A stretch of 64,000 bases of DNA from Limosilactobacillus reuteri (GTDB taxonomy: Bacteria > Bacillota > Bacilli > Lactobacillales > Lactobacillaceae): positions 1-64,000 of the forward strand of contig NZ_JAJGTZ010000029.1 in the NCBI RefSeq assembly GCF_020784725.1. Reading direction: 5' to 3'. The notes beneath the pieces are model-generated. The model saw nothing but the letters and a program-made list of their open reading frames with translations, made no database searches and was not told the DNA's origin. Positions within the stretch are counted from its first letter, which is position 1; every line of letters starts with the position of its first letter. Made by a program: the position numbers and the translations under genes. Below are positions 9,246 through 19,440 of this stretch, piece by piece.

Positions 9246-9377
9246 TTACTTTTCTTCAGCTGGCTTTTCTTTAGCCCACTTACGAATAGCTTCGATCTTC
9301 TTTTCTTTTAATGCTCGCTTATACTTTGAAGCGATTGGGCGACGGCCTTGTACGCCGTATGGGTGTGCTTTACGCAT
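9246..9377 (-). CDS. Small basic protein of unknown function (43 residues)
   Basis: I do not recognise a named family. The product starts MRKAHPYGVQGRRPIASKY and continues as a Lys/Arg/Glu-rich, probably helical segment ending EKPAEEK; about one third of residues are basic. It has no membrane segment or signal peptide, so a cytoplasmic RNA- or ribosome-associated role is possible but unproven. Reality is supported by an excellent AAAGGAGG seven to eight bases before ATG, codon use like its neighbours and a dedicated terminator. It is a separate transcription unit upstream (in minus orientation) of the OPA transporter. Confidence 0.8.
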   Translation of the reverse strand: MRKAHPYGVQGRRPIASKYKRALKEKKIEAIRKWAKEKPAEEK

Positions 9378-9615
9378 GTTACTTTGCCTCCTTTGATATT
9401 AAACGTAAATTAATTAACGTTCCAATTATACCGGTCATTGTTTTAAAAAGCAAGTCTCCCTTAATCCAAAACAACTATCTCGTGAATACCATTTCTAAAA
9501 ATTAATAATTTATCTAAATTTGATAAACGATTATCTTTGCTATTCCATTAATGGTTTCAGCAATTGAACTATACCAATTCCACAAAGCGCCACATAAATA
9601 CCGTTATTATAACAG
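9378..9615. other. Intergenic stretch without recognised gene
   Basis: AT-rich gap between the divergent 43-residue and 37-residue genes. It should hold the promoter of the former; I see no convincing ORF, RNA gene or repeat. Confidence 0.5.
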
Positions 9616-9643
9616 TTGACTTTTAGACCAATCATAGTATGAT
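9616..9643 (+). promoter_or_regulatory. Promoter of the 37-residue ORF
   Basis: TTGACT (9616-9621), 16-base spacer, TATGAT (9638-9643). Predicted leader of about 45 bases before the Shine-Dalgarno. Confidence 0.6.
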
Positions 9644-9695
9644 ATAAGATGTAGATGAAAGAGAACAAAGGTGTAAGGTCAAGGAGGATATTATA

Positions 9696-9809
9696 ATGTC
9701 AGTAAATAAATTAAACGTTTTTAACGTTACCACCAACTGGAATAAATTAGATCAAGAATGTGCAACAGCCGAATTAGCGCTAATTAGCGAAAGTATAAAT
9801 AAAAAATAA
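9696..9809 (+). CDS. Free-standing small ORF (37 residues), unknown function
   Basis: The peptide starts MSVNKLNVFNVTTNWNKL, contains one Cys and ends ALISESINKK. It is hydrophilic, without signal peptide or membrane helix. I recognise no family. A consensus-like promoter, AAGGAGG eight bases before ATG and a strong terminator 23 bases after the stop define a complete monocistronic unit of about 240 bases, on the opposite strand to all neighbours within 10 kb except the tRNA. Alternatives: a small regulatory RNA that also carries this ORF, an intracellular small protein, or a peptide signal lacking a normal leader. Confidence 0.6.
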   Translation: MSVNKLNVFNVTTNWNKLDQECATAELALISESINKK

Positions 9810-9832
9810 ATTTCACTTAAAGAAGATAAAAT

Positions 9833-9886
9833 AAAACCTTTGAGGATAAGAAAAAAGCTTATTTTTTTCTTATCCTCAAAGGTTTT
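9833..9886. terminator. Bidirectional terminator between the 37-residue ORF and whiA
   Basis: Perfect 23-bp inverted repeat (left arm 9833-9855, right arm 9864-9886) with T-rich ends on both strands. The last base of the right arm is the last base of the whiA stop codon. Confidence 0.9.
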
Positions 9887-10827
9887 TATTGTTTAACCTG
9901 CGATGTACGCAATTCATCAGCATAAGCATTCAATTTACGTAAACGATGGTTAACACCCGACTTGGAAATCGGACCACCAGGAACCAATTCCCCTAATTCT
10001 TTTAGACTAACTTCTTGATGGGCTAACCGCGTTTCTGCAATTTCCCGCAACTTATCAGGTAAGCTGCTAAGACCTACTCGTGAATCAATAAATTCAATAT
10101 TTTCGATTTGTCGCGTTGACGCATTCGCAATCTTATTCAGGTTAGCATTTTCACAATTTACTAATCGGTTAACTGAATTCCGCATATCTCGTACAATTCG
10201 AACATTCTCAAACTGAAGCATTGAGTTAGTTGCACCAATTAATGACATAAAATCAGCAATTTTTTCGGCTTCTTTCAAGTAAACGATAAAGCCACTACGG
10301 CGAGCGGTTGTTTGGGCATTTAGGCCAAACTTGTTCATCATCTGAGCAATAATCTCATTATGTTCCTCATAAAGAGAGTATATCTCCAAGTGGTAACGGG
10401 AAGTTTCAGGATTATTTACTGATCCCCCCGCTAAAAATGCACCTCTTAGATATGAACGGACCATCCATTCATCCTTGAGCAATTCTACGGGTACTTGTTC
10501 TTTAATTTGATAATTTTGTAAAATGCCAAGATCATCTAAGACATGTTGTGCATGATAGCGTAAGCGAACTATATATTGGTTATTCTTTTTTAATTTCATT
10601 TTACGACGAACCACGATTTCACTTTCCACCCCGTAAAATTGTTTTAAAAGTGAATAGATTCGTCGCGCAATTGCCGGGTTTTCAGTCTGAACATTCAAAA
10701 CTAACTGGTGGTCAGCAATGCCAATCGACCCATTCATCCGAATAAGGGCCATCAATTCCGCCTTTGCATTATCCCGATGAACAGTAATTCCCGTTAATTC
10801 CTTCTTTACTTCGCTTGCATATGACAT
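9886..10827 (-). CDS. whiA: WhiA family DNA-binding protein
   Basis: Conserved Gram-positive protein related to Streptomyces sporulation regulator WhiA; in Bacillus it affects division and chromosome segregation. The 313-residue protein has the two expected parts: an N-terminal LAGLIDADG homing-endonuclease-like fold (residues about 1-200, with [27 protein letters not shown]) and a C-terminal helix-turn-helix ([26 protein letters not shown], about 265-300). Shine-Dalgarno TAGGAG fits the start. It follows yvcK by 18 bases, forming the standard rapZ-yvcK-whiA operon of Firmicutes. Confidence 0.95.
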   Translation of the reverse strand: MSYASEVKKELTGITVHRDNAKAELMALIRMNGSIGIADHQLVLNVQTENPAIARRIYSLLKQFYGVESEIVVRRKMKLKKNNQYIVRLRYHAQHVLDDLGILQNYQIKEQVPVELLKDEWMVRSYLRGAFLAGGSVNNPETSRYHLEIYSLYEEHNEIIAQMMNKFGLNAQTTARRSGFIVYLKEAEKIADFMSLIGATNSMLQFENVRIVRDMRNSVNRLVNCENANLNKIANASTRQIENIEFIDSRVGLSSLPDKLREIAETRLAHQEVSLKELGELVPGGPISKSGVNHRLRKLNAYADELRTSQVKQ

Positions 10828-10845
10828 TTAGCATCAGTCTCCTAA

Positions 10846-11832
10846 CTACTCGTGAACTTGGTGAAGTCGATTCATTAATTCTGCTACAACTTTATCGCGA
10901 TCATGGAAGGCACCGTTGTCTTTTAGCCGCAGAAAATTTGAACTAATTACGCGACAATTCTGTGCTCGTAGTCCTTGGAAATCATGCTTAACCGGTTGAG
11001 AAATTTCATTCCATTCTTGAAAATCAAGGTAATTTTCTGGAACAGGTTGAATATTGACTAAAACTGTATTAATAAAATTCTTCCCAAGGTGATGGTTTAA
11101 TACCCGAACATGATCAGCATCTGTAAAGTTATCCGTTTCACCTTTTTGCGTCATAATATTGCAAATATAGACAACTTCAGCCTTACTTTCGCGAACGGCT
11201 TGCCCTACTTCAGAAATCATCAAGTTTGGCAGGATGCTAGTAAATAAGCTTCCAGGACCAAGAACGATTTGATCTGCATTTTTTATTGCTGTTATAACCT
11301 CTGACACAGGACGAGCAGGATGCCCATCATTATCTTTAGAAGGTGTTACCCAGACCCGTTTAATTTGTTTATGGGCGGCCGTAATTTCCGATTCGCCACT
11401 TAACTTTGTACCGTCTGTAAATTCAGCATTTAAAGTCAACGGCTCATTGGCAACAGGATAAATATTTCCATTAATCTTCATCATTTCTGATAACTCTTGA
11501 ACAGCGGCAAAAATACCACCCTTCATTTCAGATAAAGCAGAGATAATCAAATTACCAATCGCATGACCGGCAAAGAACTGATCACTACTCTTAAAACGAT
11601 ATTGAAAAATGTCAAGGTCAAGATCCGGTAATTCTGATAACGCCACTAAAACATTTCTAATATCACCAGGTGGAACCACATTAATATAATTTCGTAAAAT
11701 TCCTGAAGAACCACCATCATCAGCTACTGTTACGACTGCCGTAACATCAACGTTTTGATCTCGCAACCCGCGAAGGACAACTGGTAGACCAGTCCCACCA
11801 CCAATCACTACAATCTTTGGTTTATGCAACAT
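10846..11832 (-). CDS. yvcK: Gluconeogenesis factor YvcK (CofD-like)
   Basis: UDP-sugar-binding protein of the CofD-like family; in Bacillus it supports growth on gluconeogenic carbon and cell-wall synthesis. The 328-residue product shows the phosphate-binding [14 protein letters not shown] near the N-terminus, [39 protein letters not shown] and [15 protein letters not shown], the family hallmarks. Good GAGGAG upstream. It lies between rapZ (15 bases upstream) and whiA (18 bases downstream) in one operon. Confidence 0.94.
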   Translation of the reverse strand: MLHKPKIVVIGGGTGLPVVLRGLRDQNVDVTAVVTVADDGGSSGILRNYINVVPPGDIRNVLVALSELPDLDLDIFQYRFKSSDQFFAGHAIGNLIISALSEMKGGIFAAVQELSEMMKINGNIYPVANEPLTLNAEFTDGTKLSGESEITAAHKQIKRVWVTPSKDNDGHPARPVSEVITAIKNADQIVLGPGSLFTSILPNLMISEVGQAVRESKAEVVYICNIMTQKGETDNFTDADHVRVLNHHLGKNFINTVLVNIQPVPENYLDFQEWNEISQPVKHDFQGLRAQNCRVISSNFLRLKDNGAFHDRDKVVAELMNRLHQVHE

Positions 11833-11847
11833 AATTAAAACTCCTCT

Positions 11848-12720
11848 TTATTTTGCCTTCTCAATATCGCGATGGTAAGTATTTACTTTATATCTCTTTT
11901 CTTTTAAATCAGCAGATAATTTATTAGCAATAGTTACTGACCGATGTTGACCACCTGTACACCCAATTGCAATTGTCAAACTGCTCTTTCCCTCCTTAAT
12001 GTAACCTGGAAGAGTAATCTCTAAGAGAGACCGTAAATGCTGGTAAAATTCCTTAGCCAGCGAACTCTGCATAACATAATTTTGAACAGCTAGATCATTT
12101 CCTGTTAAGTGCTTTAATTCCGGAATATAGAATGGATTAGGGAGAAAACGAACATCCATTACGATATCCGCATCAAGTGGCAACCCATATTTAAAACCAA
12201 ATGACATTACTTCAACATAAAAGTCATTGCCTTCACCCTGTCCGAATAATTTATTAAGTCTTAACTTTAGATTTCGTGGTGTCACATTAGTGGTGTCGAT
12301 TACTATATCTGCTTGACTTTTAAGATCAGTTGAAAGCTTCCGTTCTAATTCTACCCCATCAAGAATTCGACCTTGCGGAGATAAGGGATGAGAACGTCTT
12401 GTTTCCTTATAACGTGAAATTAACGTGACGTCATTAGCATCTAAGAAGAGTAGTTTCACATCTAAATCAGCCCGCTTTTTCAGTTTTTCAAAATTTGGTA
12501 AAACCTCATCGTAAAACCCGCGTGAACGCATATCCATTACCATGGCGATTTTATTAAACTCTCCTGAATCTTTTATCACATCAACAAAACGTTCTGCCAA
12601 TCCAGGAAGCATGTTATCAATTACGAAATATCCTAAATCTTCTAAGCTATGAACGGCAACGGTTTTCCCCGCACCACTCATCCCTGTAATAATTACTACT
12701 TTTAATTTTTTATCTACCAT
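11848..12720 (-). CDS. rapZ: RNase adapter / nucleotide-binding protein RapZ (YvcJ)
   Basis: P-loop protein of the RapZ family: in enterobacteria an adapter that directs RNase E to sRNAs, in Bacillus (YvcJ) a GTPase/ATPase linked to competence. The 290-residue protein shows Walker A GMSGAGKT, DLGYFVIDNMLPGL, the Walker-B-like VMDMRSRGF and the C-terminal IGCTGGQHRSV. A longer reading from 12753 is possible, but the conserved domain begins right after 12720 and AGAGGA is correctly spaced. First gene of rapZ-yvcK-whiA. Confidence 0.93.
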   Translation of the reverse strand: MVDKKLKVVIITGMSGAGKTVAVHSLEDLGYFVIDNMLPGLAERFVDVIKDSGEFNKIAMVMDMRSRGFYDEVLPNFEKLKKRADLDVKLLFLDANDVTLISRYKETRRSHPLSPQGRILDGVELERKLSTDLKSQADIVIDTTNVTPRNLKLRLNKLFGQGEGNDFYVEVMSFGFKYGLPLDADIVMDVRFLPNPFYIPELKHLTGNDLAVQNYVMQSSLAKEFYQHLRSLLEITLPGYIKEGKSSLTIAIGCTGGQHRSVTIANKLSADLKEKRYKVNTYHRDIEKAK

Positions 12721-12796
12721 CACTAGTTCCTCTTTCCGCATACAGCTACCCAACTATTCTATCACATCAAGCCGGGTGTGTCTTATTTAAGCAACA

Positions 12797-12822
12797 AAAA
12801 AGGCCAAGTTAAGCTTAGCCTT
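12797..12822 (-). terminator. Terminator of the attenuator-controlled permease
   Basis: AAGGCTAAG pairs with CTTGGCCTT (minus strand; one G-U pair) around CTTAA, followed by TTTT. Confidence 0.8.
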
Positions 12823-12827
12823 AAATC

Positions 12828-14159
12828 TTAATGCATCCGTCGTTGATCCATTCGTTTAACAATATATAAGATTGGTAATCCTACGATGACGATTCCGATA
12901 AAAAGAATTACACCAGCCGGATCATTCATAACTTCACTTACTAGGACAAAGATTCCACCAGCAATCGCAATAATTGGCACTAAGGGATAAAGCGGTGTGC
13001 TGAATGGACGTGGTCCCTTATTTCTATGTCTTAAAATGAAGATCCCAAAGAATGCTAAAAGATAAAAACAATAAACAGTAAATACACACAAATCTGATAA
13101 GTGATCAGGGTCAAAGAAGAACATCATAGCCGTTGCAAGAACGATAATAAACATCGTTGCTACTACTGGCGACTTCCCCTTTGGCGTAATATATGCGAGA
13201 TAACGTGAAAATGGCAAATCATGACGACGCGCCATTGCGTATACAATCCGGGGAAAAGTAATCATTTTCCCGTTTAAAGTCCCCATCATCGAAATAATAA
13301 TTCCGGCTGACAGCAATTTTCCCCCAATTGCTCCAAAGGCTTTTACTGCTAAATATGCAGTTGCATTTTCGCCTAGCCGATGAATAGTATTAACTGGAAG
13401 GAACTTAAGAATCCCAACAGTAATTAAAGTATAAATAATAAGAACAGCAGTAATCCCTAAAATAATAGCTCGTGGCAATAATTTTTGGGGATTTTTCATT
13501 TCTCCTCCAAGATTTGCAATCAAAATCCACCCATCATAACCAAATAAAGTTGCTAAAACTGCTACTCCAAAACCACCAGTTGATTGGTGAATTTCGGTAA
13601 CTGTTTGACCAAAAGCATTTTGATGTCCCCAGAACAAGCCAAAGATAATAATTGCTGCAATTGGAATCATTTTTCCGGCAGTCGTAATAATCGAAAAAAT
13701 TGCACCAACTTTATTTTCAAAAAGGTTCATTACTCCAATTGCAATCACTGTAATCACTGCTAAAGGTATTCGCCACTGGGGTCCTAAACCAAAGAAGTTT
13801 GCCATTAAAATACTCATAAATCCGGCAACCGAAGCAATAATTGCTGGTCCATAAACAATTACTTGCATCCACCCGGCTAAAAATCCTAAAAGGCGACCAT
13901 ACAAGTTTTCAATATAGACATATAATCCCCCGGTATATGGCATCTGAGCACCAATTTCCGCCACTGTTAATCCACCAGTTAAAGTAATAATTCCTCCAAA
14001 TACCCAGGCAGCAATCGCAAGCGTAGATGTACCAGCACTATCAAGAACAGATCCTTGTTTAAAGAATATTCCCGATCCAATAATTGTCCCAATAACAATC
14101 GAAATAGCGGACCAAAAGCCAAGCGACCTTTTTAGTTCATCTGTTGGTTGTTGATTCAT
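12828..14159 (-). CDS. APC-family amino-acid permease, LAT/SteT-like (probable serine/threonine transporter)
   Basis: Twelve-helix transporter of 443 residues. GFWSAISIVIGTIIGSGIFFKQG in helix 1, GGLTVAEIGAQMPYTGGLYVYIENLYG and FGYDGWILIANLGGEMKNPQKLLPRAI place it in the L-type (LAT) branch, near the SteT serine/threonine exchanger. Three ATG codons in a row precede the coding sequence; the third (14159) is seven bases from GGAGG and is chosen. Family alone would not give the substrate, but the leader encodes a Ser-rich peptide (four Ser codons in a row) coupled to a terminator, which argues that transcription rises when charged tRNA-Ser is short. A serine import role is therefore inferred. 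Own promoter overlaps the end of uvrA. Confidence 0.85.
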   Translation of the reverse strand: MNQQPTDELKRSLGFWSAISIVIGTIIGSGIFFKQGSVLDSAGTSTLAIAAWVFGGIITLTGGLTVAEIGAQMPYTGGLYVYIENLYGRLLGFLAGWMQVIVYGPAIIASVAGFMSILMANFFGLGPQWRIPLAVITVIAIGVMNLFENKVGAIFSIITTAGKMIPIAAIIIFGLFWGHQNAFGQTVTEIHQSTGGFGVAVLATLFGYDGWILIANLGGEMKNPQKLLPRAIILGITAVLIIYTLITVGILKFLPVNTIHRLGENATAYLAVKAFGAIGGKLLSAGIIISMMGTLNGKMITFPRIVYAMARRHDLPFSRYLAYITPKGKSPVVATMFIIVLATAMMFFFDPDHLSDLCVFTVYCFYLLAFFGIFILRHRNKGPRPFSTPLYPLVPIIAIAGGIFVLVSEVMNDPAGVILFIGIVIVGLPILYIVKRMDQRRMH

Positions 14160-14196
14160 CATCATTCCTCCATTCTTAATATTAGGCAAAATAAAA

Positions 14197-14258
14197 ACTC
14201 GGGATATCATCTATTAATACAATTTGGTCACGCCAAATGATTAATAGAGAACCCGAGT
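14197..14258 (-). terminator. Attenuator terminator in the permease leader
   Basis: Minus strand: ACTCGGG (14258-14252) pairs with CCCGAGT (14203-14197), with an internal CTATTAAT/ATTAATAG helix and a TTTGG/CCAAA tip; T-rich tail follows. It sits upstream of the permease start. Its 5' arm ACTCGG can instead pair with CTGAGT at the end of the leader ORF, giving an antiterminator. Confidence 0.75.
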
Positions 14259-14290
14259 CTGTATAAACCTATCGATTGGGTACACCAAAA

Positions 14291-14362
14291 TCACTCAGCC
14301 TTAATAGAATTAGAGGCTGAGGAGGAAGAAAACTGTTGATTTTGATTATTAAAAAATAACAT
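14291..14362 (-). CDS. Serine-rich leader peptide (23 residues) of the permease attenuator
   Basis: Reads M-L-F-F-N-N-Q-N-Q-Q-F-S-S-S-S-A-S-N-S-I-K-A-E then TGA. Six of 23 residues are Ser, four of them consecutive (codons TCT TCC TCC TCA). GAGGG lies about eight bases before the ATG. The Ser codons overlap the 5' arm CTCAGCC of a hairpin whose 3' arm GGCTGAG ends at the stop codon. A ribosome stalled on Ser codons would open that hairpin and let GCTGAGT capture the 5' arm of the terminator; a ribosome reaching the stop would mask it. The logic is that of classical amino-acid attenuation. The peptide itself probably has no function beyond being translated. Confidence 0.75.
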   Translation of the reverse strand: MLFFNNQNQQFSSSSASNSIKAE

Positions 14363-14398
14363 CTCTTTTCCCTCGTTTCGTGTACTTTAATTTTCATT

Positions 14399-14427
14399 AG
14401 AATACCATTAGAAGAATTAGATTGCAA
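14399..14427 (-). promoter_or_regulatory. Promoter of the permease leader
   Basis: TTGCAA (14422-14427), 17-base spacer, TATTCT (14399-14404), right after the uvrA stop codon. It places the leader ORF about 30 bases into the transcript. Confidence 0.6.
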
Positions 14428-17292
14428 CTACTTTTTTTGCTTAGCTTCTCGTTCTTCTGCCCATTTTTGATCACGTGCGAGCATCTCTTTTAAATATTTA
14501 CCAGTGTAACTTCCCTTTACTTCTGCTACTTGCTCTGGAGTTCCAGTGGCGACAACATTGCCTCCACCAGCTCCTCCTTCAGGGCCAAGATCAATTAACC
14601 AGTCCGCTGATTTTACAACATCTAAATCATGCTCAATTACTAAAACAGTATTTCCCGCATCGACTAACCGCTGCAGGACAGCTAATAAGCGTTTGATATC
14701 ATCCATGTGCAATCCAGTAGTTGGCTCATCTAAAATATAGAAGCTCTTACCGTGAGACTGACGGTGAAGTTCAGCTGCTAATTTCATTCGTTGAGCTTCC
14801 CCACCTGAAAGAGTAGTTGCCGGTTGACCAAGGTGAACATAACCCAACCCAACGTCTTCAATAGTTTGCAGTTTGCGCTTAATTTTCGGAATCGCACTAA
14901 AGAAGTCAAGAGCTTCAGAAACAGTCATATTAAGGACCTCAGCAATATTCTTGCCCTTGTATTCAACTTCAAGGGTTTCAGAATTATAACGTGTTCCATG
15001 ACAAACTTCACATGGCACATAAACATCTGGCAAGAAATTCATCTCAATTTTAATAATTCCGTCCCCACGGCAAGCTTCACAGCGTCCTCCCTTAACGTTA
15101 AAGCTAAAACGTCCCTTAGTATATCCATGCATTTTAGCTTGGTTGGTTTGAGCAAATAGTTCACGAATGTCATCAAAGACTCCCGTATAAGTTGCCGGGT
15201 TGCTTCGTGGAGTACGACCAATTGGCGATTGATCAATATTGATAACTTTTTCAATATTTTCAACCCCACTAATCGACTTGTACTTACCAGGTTTTGCGGA
15301 ATTATTATTCAGTTTTTGGGCTAAAACTCTTTTGAGAATCATATTAACAAGGGTTGACTTTCCTGATCCAGAAACCCCCGTTACGCAAATAAACTCACCA
15401 AGTGGAAAATCGACTGTAATATCCTTTAAGTTATTTTCCGCCGCTCCTGTAATAGTAATTTTCTTACCACTACCTACTCGACGCTCCTGAGGTACTGGAA
15501 TAAATTTTTTCCCTGATAAGTATTGGCCAGTTAACGACTTCCGTGATCGCATAATTTGCTTAGGAGTTCCGGCAGCCATCACTTGGCCCCCGTTTTCACC
15601 AGCTCCAGGGCCAATATCGACAATGTAATCGGCCGCGCGCATTGTATCTTCATCATGCTCTACGACAATCAGCGTATTGCCAAGATCACGCATGGCCTTT
15701 AACGACTCAATCAAACGGTCATTATCTCGTTGATGAAGTCCAATTGACGGCTCATCGAGAACATACATTACTCCTGACAAATTAGAACCAATTTGCGTTG
15801 CTAACCGAATCCGCTGAGCTTCTCCCCCTGAAAGAGTTCGAGCTGAGCGACTTAAAGTTAGGTATTCAACACCAACATTTTTCATAAAAGTTAATCGGTC
15901 AATGATTTCTTTTAAAATTGGCTTAGCAATTTCATTTTTTTGTGCAGAGAGTTTGATACTCTTAAAGAATTCAAGAGAATCACTAATTGATAAAGCGGAA
16001 ACTTCACCGATATTTCGCCCATCAATCTTTACTGCTAAGGCCCGCTGGTTTAGCCGGTAACCATGACAAACCGGACATGGAAGCTCAGTCATATACTTTC
16101 TCATTTGTTCCCTTGTAAAATCTGAGTTAGTCTCCCGGTATCGTCGGCTAATATTATTGATAACACCTTCAAATGGCACATCGACATCCCGAATGCCACC
16201 AAAGTCATTCTCATAATGGAAGTGGAATGGTGTTTCACCATTACCGTACAAAATCTGTTGTTGTTGCTTTTTAGGCAACTTATTGAAAGGAGTATCCATA
16301 TCAATGCTAACCGACTTGCAGAATTGTTCTAACATTTGTGGATAGTATTGCGATGAGATTGGATTCCAGGGAACAATCGCCCCTTCTCTTAAGGTCTTTG
16401 TTTGGTCAGGAACTACTAAATCAATATCTACTTCAAGTTTCAATCCTAACCCTTCACATTCTGGACAAGCACCAGTAGGAGCATTAAAGGAGAATAGCCG
16501 TGGCTCTAATTCACCAACTGTAAAGCCACAAATGGGACAGGCATATTGTTCAGAAAATGGAATTGGGTCTCCCCCAATCACATCAGCAATTGCATAACCA
16601 TCGCTTAAGCGGAGAGCCGATTCAAAGGAATCAAATAACCGCGCCCTAATTCCCTCTTTGATGATAATTCGATCAATTACGACATTAACCGTATGTTTTT
16701 TATTTTTATCTAATTCAGGGACTGAATCAAGATCATAAGTTTCGCCATCTACTTGAACCCGGACAAATCCCTCACGTTTAATTGTTTCAAAAACTTTCTT
16801 TTGTGTTCCCTTTTTATCACGAACAACCGGCGAAAGAATTTGCAGGCGTGTCCGTTCAGGCAATTCTAGTACCCGATCTACCATTTGTTCTGGTGACTGA
16901 CTAGTAATTGGAATATTATCGTTCGGACAAATTGGTGTCCCAACCCGCGCCCATAGTAAGCGTAGAAAATCGTTAATTTCAGTCACGGTTCCGACCGTTG
17001 AACGCGGATTATGGGAAGTTGTTTTTTGGTCAATTGAAATTGCCGGAGATAAACCGTCAATTGAGTCCACATCTGGCTTATCCATCTGTCCTAAAAATTG
17101 TCGCGCATAAGCCGATAAACTTTCCACGTAGCGTCGTTGTCCTTCTGCGTATAATGTATCAAAAGCTAAAGAACTCTTTCCAGAACCTGATAGGCCAGTT
17201 ACAACGACTAACTTGTTTTTCGGAATAGTAATATCAATATTTTTTAGGTTATGAGCCCGTGCCCCATGAATTATGATCTTATCATTTGCCAC
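14428..17292 (-). CDS. uvrA: Excinuclease ABC subunit A
   Basis: DNA-damage recognition ATPase of nucleotide excision repair; loads UvrB at lesions. The 954-residue product has two ABC modules: Walker [10 protein letters not shown] near residue 31-39 and GVSGSGKST in the second half, two LSGGEAQR signatures, and zinc-binding cysteines (CPICGF...CPECEG and CEACRGDG...CEVCHG). Translation starts at GTG (17292), with GGAGGG upstream. It lies 15 bases after uvrB in a two-gene operon with an SOS box upstream of uvrB. The next promoter, for the permease leader, starts immediately after its stop codon. Confidence 0.97.
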   Translation of the reverse strand: MANDKIIIHGARAHNLKNIDITIPKNKLVVVTGLSGSGKSSLAFDTLYAEGQRRYVESLSAYARQFLGQMDKPDVDSIDGLSPAISIDQKTTSHNPRSTVGTVTEINDFLRLLWARVGTPICPNDNIPITSQSPEQMVDRVLELPERTRLQILSPVVRDKKGTQKKVFETIKREGFVRVQVDGETYDLDSVPELDKNKKHTVNVVIDRIIIKEGIRARLFDSFESALRLSDGYAIADVIGGDPIPFSEQYACPICGFTVGELEPRLFSFNAPTGACPECEGLGLKLEVDIDLVVPDQTKTLREGAIVPWNPISSQYYPQMLEQFCKSVSIDMDTPFNKLPKKQQQQILYGNGETPFHFHYENDFGGIRDVDVPFEGVINNISRRYRETNSDFTREQMRKYMTELPCPVCHGYRLNQRALAVKIDGRNIGEVSALSISDSLEFFKSIKLSAQKNEIAKPILKEIIDRLTFMKNVGVEYLTLSRSARTLSGGEAQRIRLATQIGSNLSGVMYVLDEPSIGLHQRDNDRLIESLKAMRDLGNTLIVVEHDEDTMRAADYIVDIGPGAGENGGQVMAAGTPKQIMRSRKSLTGQYLSGKKFIPVPQERRVGSGKKITITGAAENNLKDITVDFPLGEFICVTGVSGSGKSTLVNMILKRVLAQKLNNNSAKPGKYKSISGVENIEKVINIDQSPIGRTPRSNPATYTGVFDDIRELFAQTNQAKMHGYTKGRFSFNVKGGRCEACRGDGIIKIEMNFLPDVYVPCEVCHGTRYNSETLEVEYKGKNIAEVLNMTVSEALDFFSAIPKIKRKLQTIEDVGLGYVHLGQPATTLSGGEAQRMKLAAELHRQSHGKSFYILDEPTTGLHMDDIKRLLAVLQRLVDAGNTVLVIEHDLDVVKSADWLIDLGPEGGAGGGNVVATGTPEQVAEVKGSYTGKYLKEMLARDQKWAEEREAKQKK

Positions 17293-17307
17293 GAAATAAT
17301 CCCTCCT

Positions 17308-19323
17308 CTATTTTTTTGCTTTTGTCTTTAATTCCATTATCGTATCACGAAGCGTAGCAGCTTGTTCAAAGTCAAGGCGCTTAGCAGCAGAGCGCATTTG
17401 CTCTGTTAATTCATCAAGCATCTTTGCTTGGGCCTCTTTATCTAGCTTTGCAAAATCTTTGTCAGTAAATTCAGCACTGTTATCTGCTTCAGCTTCATCC
17501 GTTGCTTTCTTAGTAACAGTAATTGCTTCTTGAATTGGCTTGATGATTGTATGCGGCGTAATGTGATGTTCTTCATTGTATTTCATCTGAATCGTCCGCC
17601 GCCGCTTTGTTTCATCGATTGCCTTTTGCATCGAGTCAGTCACAGTATCAGCATACATAATTACTGCCCCATTCTCATTCCGGGCCGCTCGACCAATCGT
17701 CTGAATAAGGGAACGTTCATTGCGTAAAAAGCCTTCCTTATCGGCATCAAGAATGGCGACCAAGGATACTTCTGGAACGTCCAGCCCTTCCCGCAAGAGG
17801 TTAATTCCAACAAGAACATCAAATTTACCAAGACGGAGATCACGAATAATTTGTGTCCGTTCAAGAGTCTTAATATCACTATGAAGGTATTTGACCTTTA
17901 ACCCCATATCCTTTAGATAATCAGTAAGGTCTTCAGACATCTTTTTCGTCAGGGTCGTAACAAAAACACGTTCATTTTTCTCAATACGTTTGTTAATTTC
18001 ACCAACTAGGTCGTCAATCTGTCCCATTACCGGGCGAACCTCGACTGTTGGGTCAAGTAACCCAGTTGGTCGAATAATTTGCTGAGCAACGTGGTCTGTC
18101 TGTTCCATTTCATATGGGCCAGGTGTTGCAGACATGTATACAACTTGATTAACATGTTGTTCAAATTCTGGTAGTTTTAATGGTCGATTGTCAAGAGCAC
18201 TTGGTAAGCGGAACCCATAATCAATTAACATTTGTTTCCGCGCTCGGTCCCCGTTATACATTCCCCGTACTTGCGGCATGGTTTGGTGGGATTCATCAAC
18301 AACTAATAAGAAATCTTTAGGGAAGAAATCCAATAAAGTATAAGGAGGTTCGCCGGGCTTTCGGCCATCCATATAACGCGAATAATTCTCAATTCCATTG
18401 GTGTAGCCCATCTCACGCATCATTTCAATATCATAAGTTGTTCGTTGCTGAATCCGCTCTGCCTCAAGAAGTTTTCCCTCATCAGTAAACTTCTTTACTT
18501 GTTTCTTCAAATCAGCTTCAATTTGTGGCAATGCCCGATCCATGACTTCTTCATTAGTCATAAAGTGGGTAGCCGGGAAGATAGAAACATGATCCCGGTC
18601 ACCAATCACTTCGCCTGTCAGTGCATCAACTTCACGAATCCGATCAATCTCATCCCCAAAGAATTCAATCCGCAATGCCCGTTCATCACGCGACGCCGGA
18701 AAGATTTCAACTACATCGCCACGAACGCGGAAACGCCCCCGTTGAAAATCAATATCATTGCGATCAAATTGAAGATTAACAAGTTCGGTCAACAATCGAT
18801 CACGTTCAATTTCTTGACCAACGCGCAAAGAAAGGACACTATTTTGATATTCTCGAGGATCCCCTAATCCAAAAATACTAGAAACAGAGGCAACTACAAT
18901 TACATCATTTCGTTCCAGTAAGGAAGTAGTGGCAGAGTGCCGAAGCTTATCAATTTCATCATTAATTGACGCATCTTTTTCAATATAAGTATCACTAGAT
19001 GGCACATATGCTTCTGGTTGATAGTAGTCATAGTAGGAAACAAAATATTCAACCGCGTTATGAGGGAAGAATTTTTTCATTTCACCATAGAGTTGCCCCG
19101 CTAAGGTCTTATTATGGGAAAGAATCAAAGTTGGCTTATTGACATTGGCAATCACATTTGAGATTGTAAATGTTTTTCCTGTTCCTGTTGCCCCTAATAA
19201 GATTTGAGCTTTTTCACCATCTTCAATCCCCCTTGTCAATTGATTAATTGCTTGGGGCTGATCGCCAGTTGGTTTGTACTCTGACACTAGTTCAAATTTT
19301 TTATCTGGTTGCCGGTAAATCAA
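17308..19323 (-). CDS. uvrB: Excinuclease ABC subunit B
   Basis: Helicase-like damage-verification subunit that pairs with UvrA and UvrC. The 671-residue protein shows [11 protein letters not shown], Walker [11 protein letters not shown], the beta-hairpin region [27 protein letters not shown] ([11 protein letters not shown]), SATPGPYE, the helicase motif RAARNENG and a C-terminal UVR motif ([22 protein letters not shown]). The first in-frame ATG (19380) gives an atypical hydrophobic extension; TTG at 19323 follows AAGGGAGG by seven bases and starts at the conserved N-terminus, so it is preferred. Downstream is uvrA. Confidence 0.96.
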   Translation of the reverse strand: MIYRQPDKKFELVSEYKPTGDQPQAINQLTRGIEDGEKAQILLGATGTGKTFTISNVIANVNKPTLILSHNKTLAGQLYGEMKKFFPHNAVEYFVSYYDYYQPEAYVPSSDTYIEKDASINDEIDKLRHSATTSLLERNDVIVVASVSSIFGLGDPREYQNSVLSLRVGQEIERDRLLTELVNLQFDRNDIDFQRGRFRVRGDVVEIFPASRDERALRIEFFGDEIDRIREVDALTGEVIGDRDHVSIFPATHFMTNEEVMDRALPQIEADLKKQVKKFTDEGKLLEAERIQQRTTYDIEMMREMGYTNGIENYSRYMDGRKPGEPPYTLLDFFPKDFLLVVDESHQTMPQVRGMYNGDRARKQMLIDYGFRLPSALDNRPLKLPEFEQHVNQVVYMSATPGPYEMEQTDHVAQQIIRPTGLLDPTVEVRPVMGQIDDLVGEINKRIEKNERVFVTTLTKKMSEDLTDYLKDMGLKVKYLHSDIKTLERTQIIRDLRLGKFDVLVGINLLREGLDVPEVSLVAILDADKEGFLRNERSLIQTIGRAARNENGAVIMYADTVTDSMQKAIDETKRRRTIQMKYNEEHHITPHTIIKPIQEAITVTKKATDEAEADNSAEFTDKDFAKLDKEAQAKMLDELTEQMRSAAKRLDFEQAATLRDTIMELKTKAKK

Positions 19324-19440
19324 AAGAATTTCCTCCCTTACGTCGCAGTTAAATAAAATAAAGTGGAATCGCAACTTCATAAATTACCGCATCCCACTTA
19401 TCACTAACTATTTATTATTTACTGTTATTAGTTTATCACC

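Noticed and set aside
14172-14400. Permease leader as a T-box or lysine riboswitch
   Set aside because: No T-box core (GGTGG-ACCGCG type) and no lysine-riboswitch signatures; the Ser-rich ORF with alternate helices explains the structure better.
18445-18867. 140-codon plus-strand ORF inside uvrB
   Set aside because: Antisense to a well-conserved uvrB region, no Shine-Dalgarno, and composition typical of a shadow frame.
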